A DNA stretch of 64,000 nucleotides, taken from NCBI RefSeq assembly GCF_903772925.1, contig NZ_LR812090.1, positions 2,190,333-2,254,332 on the forward strand. The letters are read 5' to 3'. Position numbers and translations under genes: made by a program. The stretch is from Alteromonas macleodii. Its GTDB lineage: Bacteria > Pseudomonadota > Gammaproteobacteria > Enterobacterales > Alteromonadaceae. Shown piece by piece: positions 39,430 through 48,988 of this stretch. How positions within the stretch are numbered: the stretch's first letter is position 1; the number at the start of each line of letters is the position of its first letter. The notes beneath the pieces are model-generated. The model saw only the letters and a list, made by a program, of their open reading frames with translations. It was not told the origin of the DNA and ran no database searches.

Positions 39430-39511
39430 ATAGTGTGTAAAGCTATAAACGAAATCTAATGCTAGAGATTTTATTTAAACGAGACACCCTGTGTATTGAC
39501 TTGGTGTCTCG

Positions 39512-39525
39512 TGAATACGTATGCA
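39512..39525 (+). promoter_or_regulatory. Candidate LacI-family (MalR-type) operator, copy 4
   Basis: TGAATACGTATGCA occurs 80 bases before the ATG of the cyclomaltodextrinase-type gene. TTGACT at 39497-39502 could be a -35 element, placing the operator over the -10 region; that would fit repression by occlusion. Confidence 0.82.
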
Positions 39526-39605
39526 GAGCATTGGTCAGTCAGGCTATGCAATGTAGTATCTCGGTAATATTTTGCACTTAACGTATTTTTAACATCGGTG
39601 TCTAT

Positions 39606-41504
39606 ATGTTTAATCGAAACCGCGTAACTAATGCTATTTTCTCATCACGTAGTGTCTCGCGCTCACTTGTTGTTAGCCTTGCTACTTTATTTCCAGCATT
39701 TTCTGCTTTTTCTTCACAAGAAAGTAACCTAGACGTTTATCCACCTAACTGGTGGGCAGGCATGCAACATACTGAAGTAGAACTGATGATTTTTGGCAAA
39801 GACGTTGCTGATGATAAGGTTTCCGTGTCCGAAGGGCGTGTGCAAATAAAACAAAGCAGAGCACTTGATAGTGAAAACTATCTTTTTGTAACGCTAGATA
39901 TTGCCGACGCGAGTCCGCAAGAATTGGTGTTATCGTTAAAAGACGAGGACGGTAGTTCACGGGACATTCACTATTCTTTGGAAGAACGTGCCAAAGGTTC
40001 GTCAGAAAGAGAAGGCTTTGGGCCAGAAGATGCCATATACCTAATTGCTCCCGACCGGTTTGCTAATGGCAATTTGGAAAATGACAACATTGATGGTTAT
40101 CAGGATAAGGTCGATAGGACTTTTAAAGGCGGGCGCCACGGTGGTGATATCGAGGGCATTGCTAATAACCTCGATTATATAAAAGAGATGGGCTTCACCC
40201 AAATATGGACGATGCCCATGCTTGAAAACGCAATGGAAAAGTACAGCTACCATGGCTATTCTACCACCGATTACTACAACATTGACCCGCGCTTTGGCTC
40301 TAATGAGACGTTTATTGAACTAAGTAACAAAGCAAACGAAAACGGCATCGGCGTTATTATGGATATGGTGCTTAATCATATTGGTAGTGAGCATGTATGG
40401 ATGGACGATAAACCGTCTTCTGACTGGATAAACAATAACGGACAGTTTGTGGGTACTACCCACAAGCGTGAATCGCTTCACGACCCTCACGCCATAGCAA
40501 GCGATATCAAAGGGTTTAGCGACGGTTGGTTTGTACCAACAATGCCAGATCTCAACCAGCGCAATCCACATTTAGCAAATTACTTAATTCAAAATGCAAT
40601 TTGGTGGGTAGAAACCGCAAATCTGAGCGGCATACGAGTAGACACTTATTCATACCCTGATAAAGGGTTTTTAAGTCAGTGGACCAACCGTATTATGAAG
40701 GAATACCCTAACTTCAATATCGTTGGGGAAGAGTGGTCGGTAAACCCTGCTATCACAGCCTATTGGCAAGCAGGCAGTCAGCGACACGATGATTATGATA
40801 GCGCGTTGCCTTCTGTGATGGATTTCCCTCTTCAAACTGCCGTTGTTGAAGCGCTTAATAGCGATGAAAGCTGGAATTCTGGGTTTATTACAGTTTACGA
40901 AACGTTAGCTACTGATTTCTTGTATGGTGACCCGAATAATCTGGTTATCTTTCCGGATAATCACGATATGAGCAGAATATTCACCCAGTTAAACAACGAC
41001 AAAGCTAAATGGAATATGGCAATGACGCTGTTTTTAACAACGCGCGGTATACCACAAGTATTCTACGGTACTGAGATTTTGATGGGCAATGAAGGGACAG
41101 AAGACCATGGTATTATTCGCTCTGACTTTCCTGGCGGGTGGCCATCGGATAGCGAAAAAAATGCGTTTAGCGGTAAGGGCCTTTCTGGTGACGAGCTGTG
41201 GGCGCAGGAGCGTATAAAAACCTTATTAGCGCTGCGCCAAACTCATCCTCAATTATTTAAAGGTGAGCTTAAACATTATGCGCCTGTAGACGGGGTTTAC
41301 ACATATTTTCGAGTAGCCGAGGATACAGCACAGAAGCTTATGGTTATCCTTAATAAAAAACCGGTAGATTTGCCTTTAGCAAAGTACGCAGAGGTATTGG
41401 GTACGGATGTATCAATAACTCGCGTGAGTGACGGCCAAACATTTAACGCCTCTGAAACCATAAGCCTTCCTGCTATGTCAGCTAATGTTTTCATTGTGCA
41501 ATAA
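39606..41504 (+). CDS. Cyclomaltodextrinase / neopullulanase-type GH13 enzyme (SusA-like), exported
   Basis: The 632-residue protein begins with a signal peptide (hydrophobic SLVVSLATLFPAFSAFS, cleavage near residue 36). It then has an N-terminal beta domain of the cyclomaltodextrinase type (VYPPNWWAGMQHTEVELMIFG). The GH13 barrel shows YLIAPDRFANG, GGDIEGI, DMVLNH, the nucleophile in GIRVDTYSY, the acid/base in IVGEEWS and FPDNHDMSR. A C-terminal cyclomaltodextrinase-like domain ends in FIVQ. The layout resembles SusA of Bacteroides, so hydrolysis of cyclodextrins, pullulan or maltodextrins in the periplasm is likely. It heads an operon with the MFS permease 38 bases downstream and a third GH13 enzyme. 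Confidence 0.9.
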   Translation: MFNRNRVTNAIFSSRSVSRSLVVSLATLFPAFSAFSSQESNLDVYPPNWWAGMQHTEVELMIFGKDVADDKVSVSEGRVQIKQSRALDSENYLFVTLDIADASPQELVLSLKDEDGSSRDIHYSLEERAKGSSEREGFGPEDAIYLIAPDRFANGNLENDNIDGYQDKVDRTFKGGRHGGDIEGIANNLDYIKEMGFTQIWTMPMLENAMEKYSYHGYSTTDYYNIDPRFGSNETFIELSNKANENGIGVIMDMVLNHIGSEHVWMDDKPSSDWINNNGQFVGTTHKRESLHDPHAIASDIKGFSDGWFVPTMPDLNQRNPHLANYLIQNAIWWVETANLSGIRVDTYSYPDKGFLSQWTNRIMKEYPNFNIVGEEWSVNPAITAYWQAGSQRHDDYDSALPSVMDFPLQTAVVEALNSDESWNSGFITVYETLATDFLYGDPNNLVIFPDNHDMSRIFTQLNNDKAKWNMAMTLFLTTRGIPQVFYGTEILMGNEGTEDHGIIRSDFPGGWPSDSEKNAFSGKGLSGDELWAQERIKTLLALRQTHPQLFKGELKHYAPVDGVYTYFRVAEDTAQKLMVILNKKPVDLPLAKYAEVLGTDVSITRVSDGQTFNASETISLPAMSANVFIVQ

Positions 41505-41542
41505 CCGTATTAATTAAAGTAAAACAATAAATAGAGCAAAAT

Positions 41543-43024
41543 ATGCAAGCAACTCAACCACGCCTTTCTTTTTGGCAAATATGGAATGTCAGCTTTGGCT
41601 TTCTGGGTGTTCAATTTGGTTTTGCACTGCAAAACGCAAACGTCAGTCGGATACTATCGGACCTAGGTGCAGACCTTCATTCACTATCGCTATTTTGGCT
41701 TGTAGCGCCCATTATGGGCTTGATAGTACAGCCTATAGTTGGCTCGGCATCGGATAGAACCTGGAATCGATTAGGTCGCCGTCGGCCGTTTATACTTGCC
41801 GGTGCGCTTGCTGCAGTGGTAGGCATGATCTTATTACCCAATGCGCCGATCTTCGTTGCCTTCTTAGCACCTATGCTTATGGGGGCCTTAATGGTTGCAC
41901 TGATGGATGCATCGTTCAATGTGTGTTTCCAGCCGTTCCGCTCACTGGTATCCGATATGGTACCAGCGTCACAACGCAACATAGGTTATTCAATTCAGTC
42001 GCTTCTTATTAATATCGGTGCGGTAATTGGTTCTATATTGCCATTCGTTCTAACCAATGTGGTAGGACTGGAAAATACCGCTCAAATGGGAGAGGTTGCG
42101 CCTTCGGTAATGTGGGCATTCTACATCGGTGCGACTGTACTGCTAGGTACGGTTATTTGGACCGTTATACGCACTAAAGAGTATGCGCCACAAGAATATA
42201 ATCGCTACAAAGGCCTTACCGATGAAGCCGCTTTAAATGAAAGTAATGCTAAAGCACCGCTTAGCCAACGTTTAGGTGAGTTTTTTGCTCTGGTAAAAGA
42301 CATGCCTGCCACTATGAAACAACTGGCAGTTGTTCAATTCTTCTCTTGGTTTGCGCTTTTTATTATGTGGGTTTACACCACGCCAGCTATAACTCAACAT
42401 ATTTGGAACGTTGACAAGCAATGGTTTGACCCCGCTTATATCGCTGCGGCCCCTATGGTGCCAGAGACTATTGTTATGGCAAAAGGTGCTGCTGGTGACT
42501 GGGTAGGCATACTTTTCGCGGCGTATTCTGTGTTCGCTGCAATCTTTTCTATTTTCTTAGCAAAGCTGGCTGATAAATTTGGTCGTAAAACAGTGTACGC
42601 TTCGGCTTTAGCGCTTGGTGGCTTGAGCTATGTAAGCTTCTTGCTATTTCAAGACCTTACTATGGTGAACGTAAACCTGCTCATTACTGAAGTGACAGTG
42701 CCACTTGGTGCGGTAAAACTTCTTATTCCAATGATAGGCGTGGGTATTGCGTGGGCGGCTATTTTAGCTATGCCTTACGCTATGTTAGCCGGCGCATTAC
42801 CAGCGAATAAGACCGGGGTTTACATGGGTATATTCAACTTCACCGTGGCAGCACCGCAAATTGTTTCAGGCCTAACTGCTGGATGGATCTTAAGCAGTGT
42901 ATTCGATAACGATGCCAAGTACATTATTGTGGTTGCAGGTGTATCTATGCTAATTGGTGCTGTGTCGGTCTTCTTTGTTAAAGAGTCAGATAAACAAGAA
43001 CTTGAAGCGGAGCAGGGAGCTTAA
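41543..43024 (+). CDS. MFS sugar permease (GPH/SLC45-like), probable maltose/maltodextrin transporter
   Basis: A 493-residue inner-membrane carrier with about 12 hydrophobic segments. The RTWNRLGRRRPFI-like loop after the second helix (SDRTWNRLGRRRPFILAG) and ADKFGRKTVY in the second half are the typical MFS loop motifs. The SLC45/GPH flavour comes from the N-terminal FGFLGVQFGFALQNANVSRI. Being placed between two GH13 enzymes under operator copy 4, it probably imports maltose or short maltodextrins with protons or sodium. The stop is one base before the next ATG. Confidence 0.88.
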   Translation: MQATQPRLSFWQIWNVSFGFLGVQFGFALQNANVSRILSDLGADLHSLSLFWLVAPIMGLIVQPIVGSASDRTWNRLGRRRPFILAGALAAVVGMILLPNAPIFVAFLAPMLMGALMVALMDASFNVCFQPFRSLVSDMVPASQRNIGYSIQSLLINIGAVIGSILPFVLTNVVGLENTAQMGEVAPSVMWAFYIGATVLLGTVIWTVIRTKEYAPQEYNRYKGLTDEAALNESNAKAPLSQRLGEFFALVKDMPATMKQLAVVQFFSWFALFIMWVYTTPAITQHIWNVDKQWFDPAYIAAAPMVPETIVMAKGAAGDWVGILFAAYSVFAAIFSIFLAKLADKFGRKTVYASALALGGLSYVSFLLFQDLTMVNVNLLITEVTVPLGAVKLLIPMIGVGIAWAAILAMPYAMLAGALPANKTGVYMGIFNFTVAAPQIVSGLTAGWILSSVFDNDAKYIIVVAGVSMLIGAVSVFFVKESDKQELEAEQGA

Positions 43025-43025
43025 T

Positions 43026-44726
43026 ATGCTATTTAAACGTTCAGCAATTGCATTAACGATAGCTGGTTTGCTTTGTTCGGCTTGCACCAGCACGGCTACA
43101 TCGTCTTCAGATAAAAAAGAGATGCATACTTCACAGGCTATTGTGGGTACCAGCACGCCCTTTGCTAGCGAAGCGGTGTACTTTGTAGTAACAGATCGCT
43201 TTGTCGACGGTGACCCTAAGAATAACCACGAAGATCAGGGTGGTGAACATCCTACTTGGCAGTTGCCGCTTGAAGGGCCCGACGGTAAAAAAGCCTATGT
43301 GGGTTATATGGGCGGTGATTTACAAGGCATCTTAAATAACGCGGATTACATCAAAGATATGGGTTTCACCGCGGTATGGATGACACCTGTACATGACAAC
43401 CCTGACTATGCGTTTAACGGCGACGAGCCTATTACGTACGGCGGTGCATTTAAAGACGGCGGGAAAACTGGCTATCATGGTTACTGGGCAACTAACTTTT
43501 ATAAAGCGGATGAGCATTTAATTAGCGACGATTTGAGCGTAAGTGACTATACCGCACGGATGCGTCAGCACGGTCTTAAATCAGTGTTTGATATCGTTGC
43601 AAATCATGGCACCCCAAGCTTTACCATGAAAGAAGATTTGCCAGGTTATGGTGAGCTTTACGATAAAGATGGAAACTTAGTTGCTGACCATCAAAACCTA
43701 GCGCCTGAAGAGTTGGATCCTGAAAACAATCCGCTACATAGCTTTTTCCATAATTATCCAGACTTAGTAAAGCTTTCAAACCTAGATGATGAGAACCCAG
43801 AAGTTCGGGATTATTTAATTAACAGTTACCTTTATTGGATATCGCAAGGCGCTGATGCATTTAGGATAGATACCATAAGGCACGTGCCGCATTCATTTTG
43901 GCGTGAAGCGTCTGACCGTATTCGCAAACAAAACCCAGACTTCTTTATGTTTGGTGAAGCGTTCGACTACGAAGCTAAAAATATTGCGCAGCATACGTTA
44001 CCTAAAAATGGTGGTGTTAGCGTTCTAGACTTTCCTATGCAAAAAGCCATGGTAAACGTCTTTGAAAAGCCGCTAGAAAGTGATTTCGCAGATTTAGAAA
44101 AGGTACTATATCTCACTCACGGCCCTTACAATAACCCCTATGAACTAACCACCTTCTATGACAACCATGATATGGCGCGCATTGATGCAACAGATGAAGG
44201 GTTTATTAATGCACACAACTGGCTCTTTACTGTTCGAGGTATACCGGTTGTTTATATGGGCTCAGAAATCGGTTTCATGCGCGGTACGGCTGAGCATGCT
44301 GGTAATCGTAACTACCTTGGCCAGCAACGTATCGATCAGGCTAAGAGCCATCCTATTCAACAGGCGCTAACAAGAATCGCCAACGTGCGTAAGAACACTG
44401 TTGCCTTGCAACGCGGTGTGCAGGTAAATCTGGAACTTAGCGGCCATCGCGCGGCATTCTACCGCGTTATCGATACCAAAGATGCGCAGCAAACAGCGCT
44501 GGTGTTGCTAAACAAGGGGGAGAATGCCCAAACGTTTGAGGTGAGTAAACTAATGCAGTCGGGCAATTGGGTAGAACAATTGTCTGGGCAAACCCAAAAC
44601 GTAGAGGACGGCGCTGCGTTAAACGCTACCGTTAAGGCTAATGGCGTTCAAGTGTGGGTTCGAGAAGGCAAGCCTAGTAACCCTGCGTTACTCACTCAAA
44701 TTGAACATCAACTTGCTCGTCAGTAA
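43026..44726 (+). CDS. GH13 alpha-amylase-family lipoprotein, second
   Basis: A 566-residue hydrolase starting at the ATG at 43026, with AGGGAG upstream; the frame is open to 42954 but that part overlaps the permease. The signal MLFKRSAIALTIAGLLCSAC ends in a lipobox. The barrel shows YFVVTDRFVDGD, VGYMGGDLQGI, DIVANHG, the nucleophile in DAFRIDTIRH, the acid/base in FMFGEAFD and FYDNHDMAR. This set is typical of alpha-amylases and cyclodextrin-acting enzymes with a long loop before the first catalytic region. It is the last gene of the cyclomaltodextrinase-permease operon and is followed by a strong bidirectional terminator. Confidence 0.91.
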   Translation: MLFKRSAIALTIAGLLCSACTSTATSSSDKKEMHTSQAIVGTSTPFASEAVYFVVTDRFVDGDPKNNHEDQGGEHPTWQLPLEGPDGKKAYVGYMGGDLQGILNNADYIKDMGFTAVWMTPVHDNPDYAFNGDEPITYGGAFKDGGKTGYHGYWATNFYKADEHLISDDLSVSDYTARMRQHGLKSVFDIVANHGTPSFTMKEDLPGYGELYDKDGNLVADHQNLAPEELDPENNPLHSFFHNYPDLVKLSNLDDENPEVRDYLINSYLYWISQGADAFRIDTIRHVPHSFWREASDRIRKQNPDFFMFGEAFDYEAKNIAQHTLPKNGGVSVLDFPMQKAMVNVFEKPLESDFADLEKVLYLTHGPYNNPYELTTFYDNHDMARIDATDEGFINAHNWLFTVRGIPVVYMGSEIGFMRGTAEHAGNRNYLGQQRIDQAKSHPIQQALTRIANVRKNTVALQRGVQVNLELSGHRAAFYRVIDTKDAQQTALVLLNKGENAQTFEVSKLMQSGNWVEQLSGQTQNVEDGAALNATVKANGVQVWVREGKPSNPALLTQIEHQLARQ

Positions 44727-44776
44727 CAACTTGCTTAGCCAGTAAAAAACGACGAACGCAAAAAATTGAAAGTCAA

Positions 44777-44812
44777 AAAAAGCCCCGAGCGTAAACGTTC
44801 GGGGCTTTTTTA
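44777..44812. terminator. Bidirectional terminator between amylase operon and LacI-type gene
   Basis: AGCCCCGAGCG / CGTTCGGGGCT (one G-T pair) is flanked by an A-run on the left and a T-run on the right, so it can end both converging transcripts. Confidence 0.93.
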
Positions 44813-44853
44813 TGGAAGTAATAGCTATTCAAAAAGGCACAAGTTAACGCCGT

Positions 44854-45876
44854 TTATTCGCTGCCACAAGATTGGCGTACAATGATGTCTGCGGGCATTA
44901 AGTAATCCTCCACCTCCTCATTGTTTATTGCTTTCAATAGGGTATTTACCAATAACTCACCTGCAAGCTTTGTGTTTTGCTGCACCGTGGTGAGCGAAGG
45001 CGTGGTGTAAGCAGATACGGCAATATTGTCGTAACCTACCACAGCAACATCGTCAGGAACACTCACTTTTGCTTGACGCAACGCGCGCAAAACACCCATG
45101 GCAATAAGGTCTGAGGCACAGACAATAGCTTCAGGTAGTTCGCTAGATTGCAGCAATGACTTGACCGCTTCAAAGCCTGCATCCTCGGTAGAAATGGCGT
45201 TACGCTGGACACTTGATTGCGCTAAGCCATGAGATTGTAATGTTTTAAAATACCCCTCGAAGCGCGCTTTAAATTCCGGTGCGTGCTCGCCATTGTCGCC
45301 AATAAAGGCAAACGATGTTTTACCCAGTCCGATGAGGTGAGAAGTAATGCTTTGACCACCTTGATAGTTATCACAGCCGATACTGACCCCCGGATGAGCT
45401 TCATCAGGTGCCCCCCAGCGAACAAAATGCGTACCTTGCGATTCAAGCTGAGCAACTTTGTTCTGATAGTCAGTGTAGTCACCGTAGCCTAACAATATAA
45501 TACCGTCAGCCTTGTTTGAATCTTCGTACTCCGCGTGCCAGTCGTCTTCTAAGTTCTGAAATGATACGAGGAGATCGTAGTTTGCTTGCGCACAAGCGCG
45601 AGTAATACTACCGAGCATCGCTAAAAAGAAAGGGTTGATCATCGAGTCGTCAGATGTTGGATCTTCAAACAAGAGTAGGGCAATTGTGCTGCTCTTTTGT
45701 TTTCTTAAATTACTGGCATTCTTATCTACCTTGTAATTAAGTTCCCGGGCGATGCGCTGAACGCGGTCTCGAGTTTCTTGGTTAACCAGCGGGCTGTTGT
45801 TGAGCGCTCGCGAAACGGTTGATTGAGAAACCCCTGCCAAGTGGGCAATATCAAAAGAGGTTGCTTTTTCTTTCAT
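44854..45876 (-). CDS. LacI-family transcriptional regulator of the glucan locus (MalR-type)
   Basis: A 340-residue repressor with the LacI helix-turn-helix and hinge at the N-terminus (FDIAHLAGVSQSTVSRALNN, then RIARELNYKVDKNASNLR) and a periplasmic-binding-protein-like effector domain (VVGYDNIAVSAY and TPSLTTVQQN near the C-terminus). I start it at the ATG at 45876; an in-frame ATG at 45885 is equally possible. It lies at the end of the alpha-glucan locus. It is the best candidate to bind the four TGAATACGTATGCA sites and be released by a maltoside, which is inference from position and operator shape. Confidence 0.92.
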   Translation of the reverse strand: MKEKATSFDIAHLAGVSQSTVSRALNNSPLVNQETRDRVQRIARELNYKVDKNASNLRKQKSSTIALLLFEDPTSDDSMINPFFLAMLGSITRACAQANYDLLVSFQNLEDDWHAEYEDSNKADGIILLGYGDYTDYQNKVAQLESQGTHFVRWGAPDEAHPGVSIGCDNYQGGQSITSHLIGLGKTSFAFIGDNGEHAPEFKARFEGYFKTLQSHGLAQSSVQRNAISTEDAGFEAVKSLLQSSELPEAIVCASDLIAMGVLRALRQAKVSVPDDVAVVGYDNIAVSAYTTPSLTTVQQNTKLAGELLVNTLLKAINNEEVEDYLMPADIIVRQSCGSE

Positions 45877-45897
45877 AAACACCATGTTTTGCTGCTA

Positions 45898-45911
45898 CGA
45901 CAATGTTGTCG
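45898..45911. promoter_or_regulatory. Inverted repeat upstream of the LacI-type gene
   Basis: CGACAA-TG-TTGTCG lies 12 to 22 bases ahead of the possible start codons. Its sequence differs from the four shared sites and its centre is TG rather than CG, so it may be a separate control element or a leader hairpin. Confidence 0.25.
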
Positions 45912-46161
45912 CCAGATTAGATTACCATATTTTTCACATATCGCGCGCTTTTTGCTAATGCTAGTGGAAATTAATGAAGCTTTACTCCTCAGTTATGTTT
46001 CAGCAGGTGCTAGCGTGGTATTTATAGTGCGCTTTATATGTGGATCGCTCTTAAATCAATCACTTGTTAGGCTTCTTTGAATAAAACATGGTTGAAGTAA
46101 TTGCGAGAGTGTTATACTCAGCGAGATTTTGAAATATTACGTGCATAAGGGGAACAAGCGA

Positions 46162-47829
46162 ATGGCCGAGACTGAACACCGTCCGACCAATTTTATCCGT
46201 CAGATTATTGATAAAGACCTGGCTAGTGGTCTACATGACGCTATTAAAACTCGGTTTCCACCAGAGCCGAACGGCTTTTTACATATTGGTCATGCCAAGT
46301 CTATTTGCTTGAATTTTGGTATTGCACAAGATTACACAGGTTCGTGCAATTTGCGCTTTGACGATACTAACCCAGCAAAAGAAGACATTACGTTCGTTAA
46401 TTCTATAAAAGAAGACGTTCAATGGCTGGGATTTACCTGGGATGGCGAAGCGCGTTATTCATCGAATTATTTTGACCAACTTCATGCATATGCCGTTGAG
46501 CTTATCGAAAAAGGTTTAGCTTACGTAGATTTTTCTGCGCAAGAAGTGATGCGCGAGATGCGTGGAACGCTTAAAGAACCTGGTCAAAACAGCCCTTATC
46601 GCGACACCGACGTTGAAACTAACCTTCGCGAGTTTGCCAAGATGACGGCAGGCGACTACAAGGAAGGTGAGTGTAGTTTGCGCGCCAAAATCGACATGGC
46701 GTCTCCATTCATGTGTATGCGCGATCCGGTAATTTACCGAGTCAAACATGCACACCATCACCAAACTGGTGATAAATGGTGTGTGTATCCAATGTACGAT
46801 TTTACTCACTGCATCTCGGATGCTATCGAGGGGATCACGCATTCATTATGTACCTTAGAATTCCAAGACAATCGTCGTCTTTACGATTGGGTTATCGAAA
46901 ATATCTCAATTGACTGTACGCCTCGTCAGTATGAGTTTTCACGTCTTAATCTTGAGTACACGGTATTAAGCAAACGCCGTCTTATTCAATTAGTCGATGA
47001 AAACCATGTCAGCGGGTGGGATGACCCCCGTATGCCTACTATAGCGGGCTTACGCCGTCGTGGTTATACACCGGGCTCTGTGGTTGAGTTCTGTAAGCGA
47101 ATTGGCGTGACCAAGATGGACAATATGGTTGAAATGTCTATGTTGGAAGCCTGTATTCGCGACGACTTAAATGCTAACGCACCGCGTGCGATGGCCGTGT
47201 TAGACCCGATTAAGCTTGTTATTGAAAATTACGATGAAGGGCAAACAGAAACGCTGACTGCACCGAATCATCCTAATGATGAAACCATGGGTACACGTAG
47301 CATCAGCTTTAGCCGCGAAGTGTATATTGAAGCAGAAGACTTCCGTGAATCGGCAAACAAAAAGTTCAAACGTTTAGTACTAGATAAAGAAGTACGATTA
47401 CGTAACGCCTATGTCGTTAAAGCTAATCGCGTTGAAAAAGACGAAGACGGCAATGTAACTACTGTTTACTGTACTTACGACCCAGAAACATTGGGTAAAG
47501 ATCCCGCTGATGGGCGTAAGGTGAAAGGCGTTATTCACTGGGTAGACGCAGCTACGGCACAGGCAGCAGAATTTAGACTGTATGACCGTTTGTTTAATGT
47601 GCCTAATCCGGCGGCAGAGGAAAACTTTACCGATGCTATTAATCCTGACTCTTTGGAAATCAAACAGGGCTGGGTAGAAGCAGGGTTGGTTAACAATGTC
47701 CCTGAAGTTGGCGCCTGGCAGTTTGAACGCACTGGTTACTTCTGTGTAGACAAAGACAGCACAGACGAGAAGCCAGTTTTCAACCGTACAGTAGGTCTAA
47801 GAGACACATGGGCAAAAATGGGCGAGTAA
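46162..47829 (+). CDS. glnS: Glutaminyl-tRNA synthetase
   Basis: GlnS charges tRNA-Gln with glutamine in the cytoplasm. The ATG at 46162 follows AAGGGG at good spacing and gives 555 residues starting [12 protein letters not shown], one longer than the E. coli enzyme; the upstream ATG at 46129 is unlikely. The class I signature [12 protein letters not shown] and the KMSKS-equivalent VLSKRRL are present, and the C-terminal anticodon-binding barrels include the [11 protein letters not shown] end. It is monocistronic, with a terminator shared with yciK. Confidence 0.98.
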   Translation: MAETEHRPTNFIRQIIDKDLASGLHDAIKTRFPPEPNGFLHIGHAKSICLNFGIAQDYTGSCNLRFDDTNPAKEDITFVNSIKEDVQWLGFTWDGEARYSSNYFDQLHAYAVELIEKGLAYVDFSAQEVMREMRGTLKEPGQNSPYRDTDVETNLREFAKMTAGDYKEGECSLRAKIDMASPFMCMRDPVIYRVKHAHHHQTGDKWCVYPMYDFTHCISDAIEGITHSLCTLEFQDNRRLYDWVIENISIDCTPRQYEFSRLNLEYTVLSKRRLIQLVDENHVSGWDDPRMPTIAGLRRRGYTPGSVVEFCKRIGVTKMDNMVEMSMLEACIRDDLNANAPRAMAVLDPIKLVIENYDEGQTETLTAPNHPNDETMGTRSISFSREVYIEAEDFRESANKKFKRLVLDKEVRLRNAYVVKANRVEKDEDGNVTTVYCTYDPETLGKDPADGRKVKGVIHWVDAATAQAAEFRLYDRLFNVPNPAAEENFTDAINPDSLEIKQGWVEAGLVNNVPEVGAWQFERTGYFCVDKDSTDEKPVFNRTVGLRDTWAKMGE

Positions 47830-47863
47830 TTTAACTATTGATTACGCGCTATATGCTTAAATG

Positions 47864-47897
47864 AAAAACCGCTTAAGTGCAAACTTAGGCGGTTTTT
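47864..47897. terminator. Bidirectional terminator between glnS and yciK
   Basis: AAAAACCGCTTAAGT and ACTTAGGCGGTTTTT form a 15-bp stem with one G-T pair and flanking A- and T-runs, suitable for both converging genes. Confidence 0.9.
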
Positions 47898-47924
47898 GTT
47901 TAAAGAAGCATGAAAATTAATTGA

Positions 47925-48668
47925 CTACTTTGGCTGGCAATCAAGAGACTGACCATTTACTTCCTTACTTTCATCACCCATTAGGTAAAGATACATAGGC
48001 ATAATATCTTCTGGTGTTTTTAATGTTTCTGGGTTTTCTGCAGGAAAAGCTTGTGCACGCATATGAGTGCGGGTACCGCCTGGATTAATACAGTTGAAAC
48101 GCAGCGACTTGTTCTGATATTCATCAGCGAGGGTTTGCATTACACCTTCTGTAGCGAACTTCGATACAGCGTATGTTCCCCAAAATGCGCGACCTTTTCT
48201 TCCTACACTCGATGTAGTGAAAATAACTGATGCGTTTTCGGCTTTTTCTAATGCCGGGATAAGCGCCTGCGTCATATAAACCATACCATTTAGGTTTACT
48301 TGCATTACGTCTTGCCACTCTTGTGCATCAATATCTTTAAATGCACTTAGGTGACCTAAAATGCCGGCATTGTGAAGGACACCATCTAATCGACCAAATT
48401 GGTCAATAATGGTCTGCGTCATCTGTTGATAATGAGAGGGTGTTGCACCTTTTATATCTAAAGGAACAATGGCAGGTTCCTGACCGCCGGCTGCGATTAT
48501 ATCGTCGTACACGGCCTCAAGTTTAGATACGGTACGACCTAATAAAATACAAATAGCGCCATGCTCGGCATAAGTCTTTGCAGCTTGTGCACCAATCCCA
48601 TCGCCAGCCCCGGTGATAAGAATAACTTTATCGCGTAATAAATTCGCTGGTGCGTTGTAATCGTTCAT
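47925..48668 (-). CDS. yciK: YciK-family short-chain dehydrogenase/reductase
   Basis: A 247-residue NAD(P)-dependent oxidoreductase of the classical SDR family. The cofactor motif is TGAGDGIG near residue 19, NAG appears in LHNAGILG, the catalytic Ser is in TTSSVGRKGRA and the Tyr-x-x-x-Lys pair is YAVSK. The N-terminal LRDKVILITGAGDGIG and the C-terminal pattern with NPGGTRTHMRAQAFP follow YciK of enterics. Its natural substrate is not known. Confidence 0.9.
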   Translation of the reverse strand: MNDYNAPANLLRDKVILITGAGDGIGAQAAKTYAEHGAICILLGRTVSKLEAVYDDIIAAGGQEPAIVPLDIKGATPSHYQQMTQTIIDQFGRLDGVLHNAGILGHLSAFKDIDAQEWQDVMQVNLNGMVYMTQALIPALEKAENASVIFTTSSVGRKGRAFWGTYAVSKFATEGVMQTLADEYQNKSLRFNCINPGGTRTHMRAQAFPAENPETLKTPEDIMPMYLYLMGDESKEVNGQSLDCQPK

Positions 48669-48988
48669 CGTCTTCCTTTAAAAGATTAATTTGTATCGCG
48701 TTGCGTGGGGCGTTAATACCCAGCTAAGAATATAACTGCAGATGATACCCAGCCTAGCGTACAAGTAAAACAATGAATGAAAAATTCTTCAAACGTAAAA
48801 AAAGTTAACAAAAGTAGTTAACAAAACTTTGCAAAGTTGCAACAAAGTCAATAAGATTGAGGAAGATACAACTGGTCTAACATGTTTAAAACTATCAACT
48901 ACACCTGTAAAGACAGGGTAGACCAAGCTACTTTTAATAAAGTTAGGTTTTAGACACAGAATAACAACAATGCTTGTAGGGAGTAGAG
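48669..48988. other. Intergenic region upstream of VolA-type lipase
   Basis: About 320 bases between the divergent yciK and lipase genes. It is AT-rich, contains two GTTAAC words and a 14-bp palindrome at 48825-48838, and ends with GGGAG before the lipase ATG. No gene is evident. Confidence 0.5.
48825..48838. promoter_or_regulatory. Perfect 14-bp palindrome upstream of the lipase gene
   Basis: AACTTTGCAAAGTT is fully self-complementary and lies about 150 bases ahead of the lipase start codon. It could be an operator for a dimeric regulator; no second copy was noticed in the window. Confidence 0.3.

Noticed and set aside
45823..46080. 85-codon plus-strand open frame overlapping the start of the LacI-type gene
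   Set aside because: It runs antisense through the regulator's helix-turn-helix codons, has no ribosome binding site and matches no known pattern.
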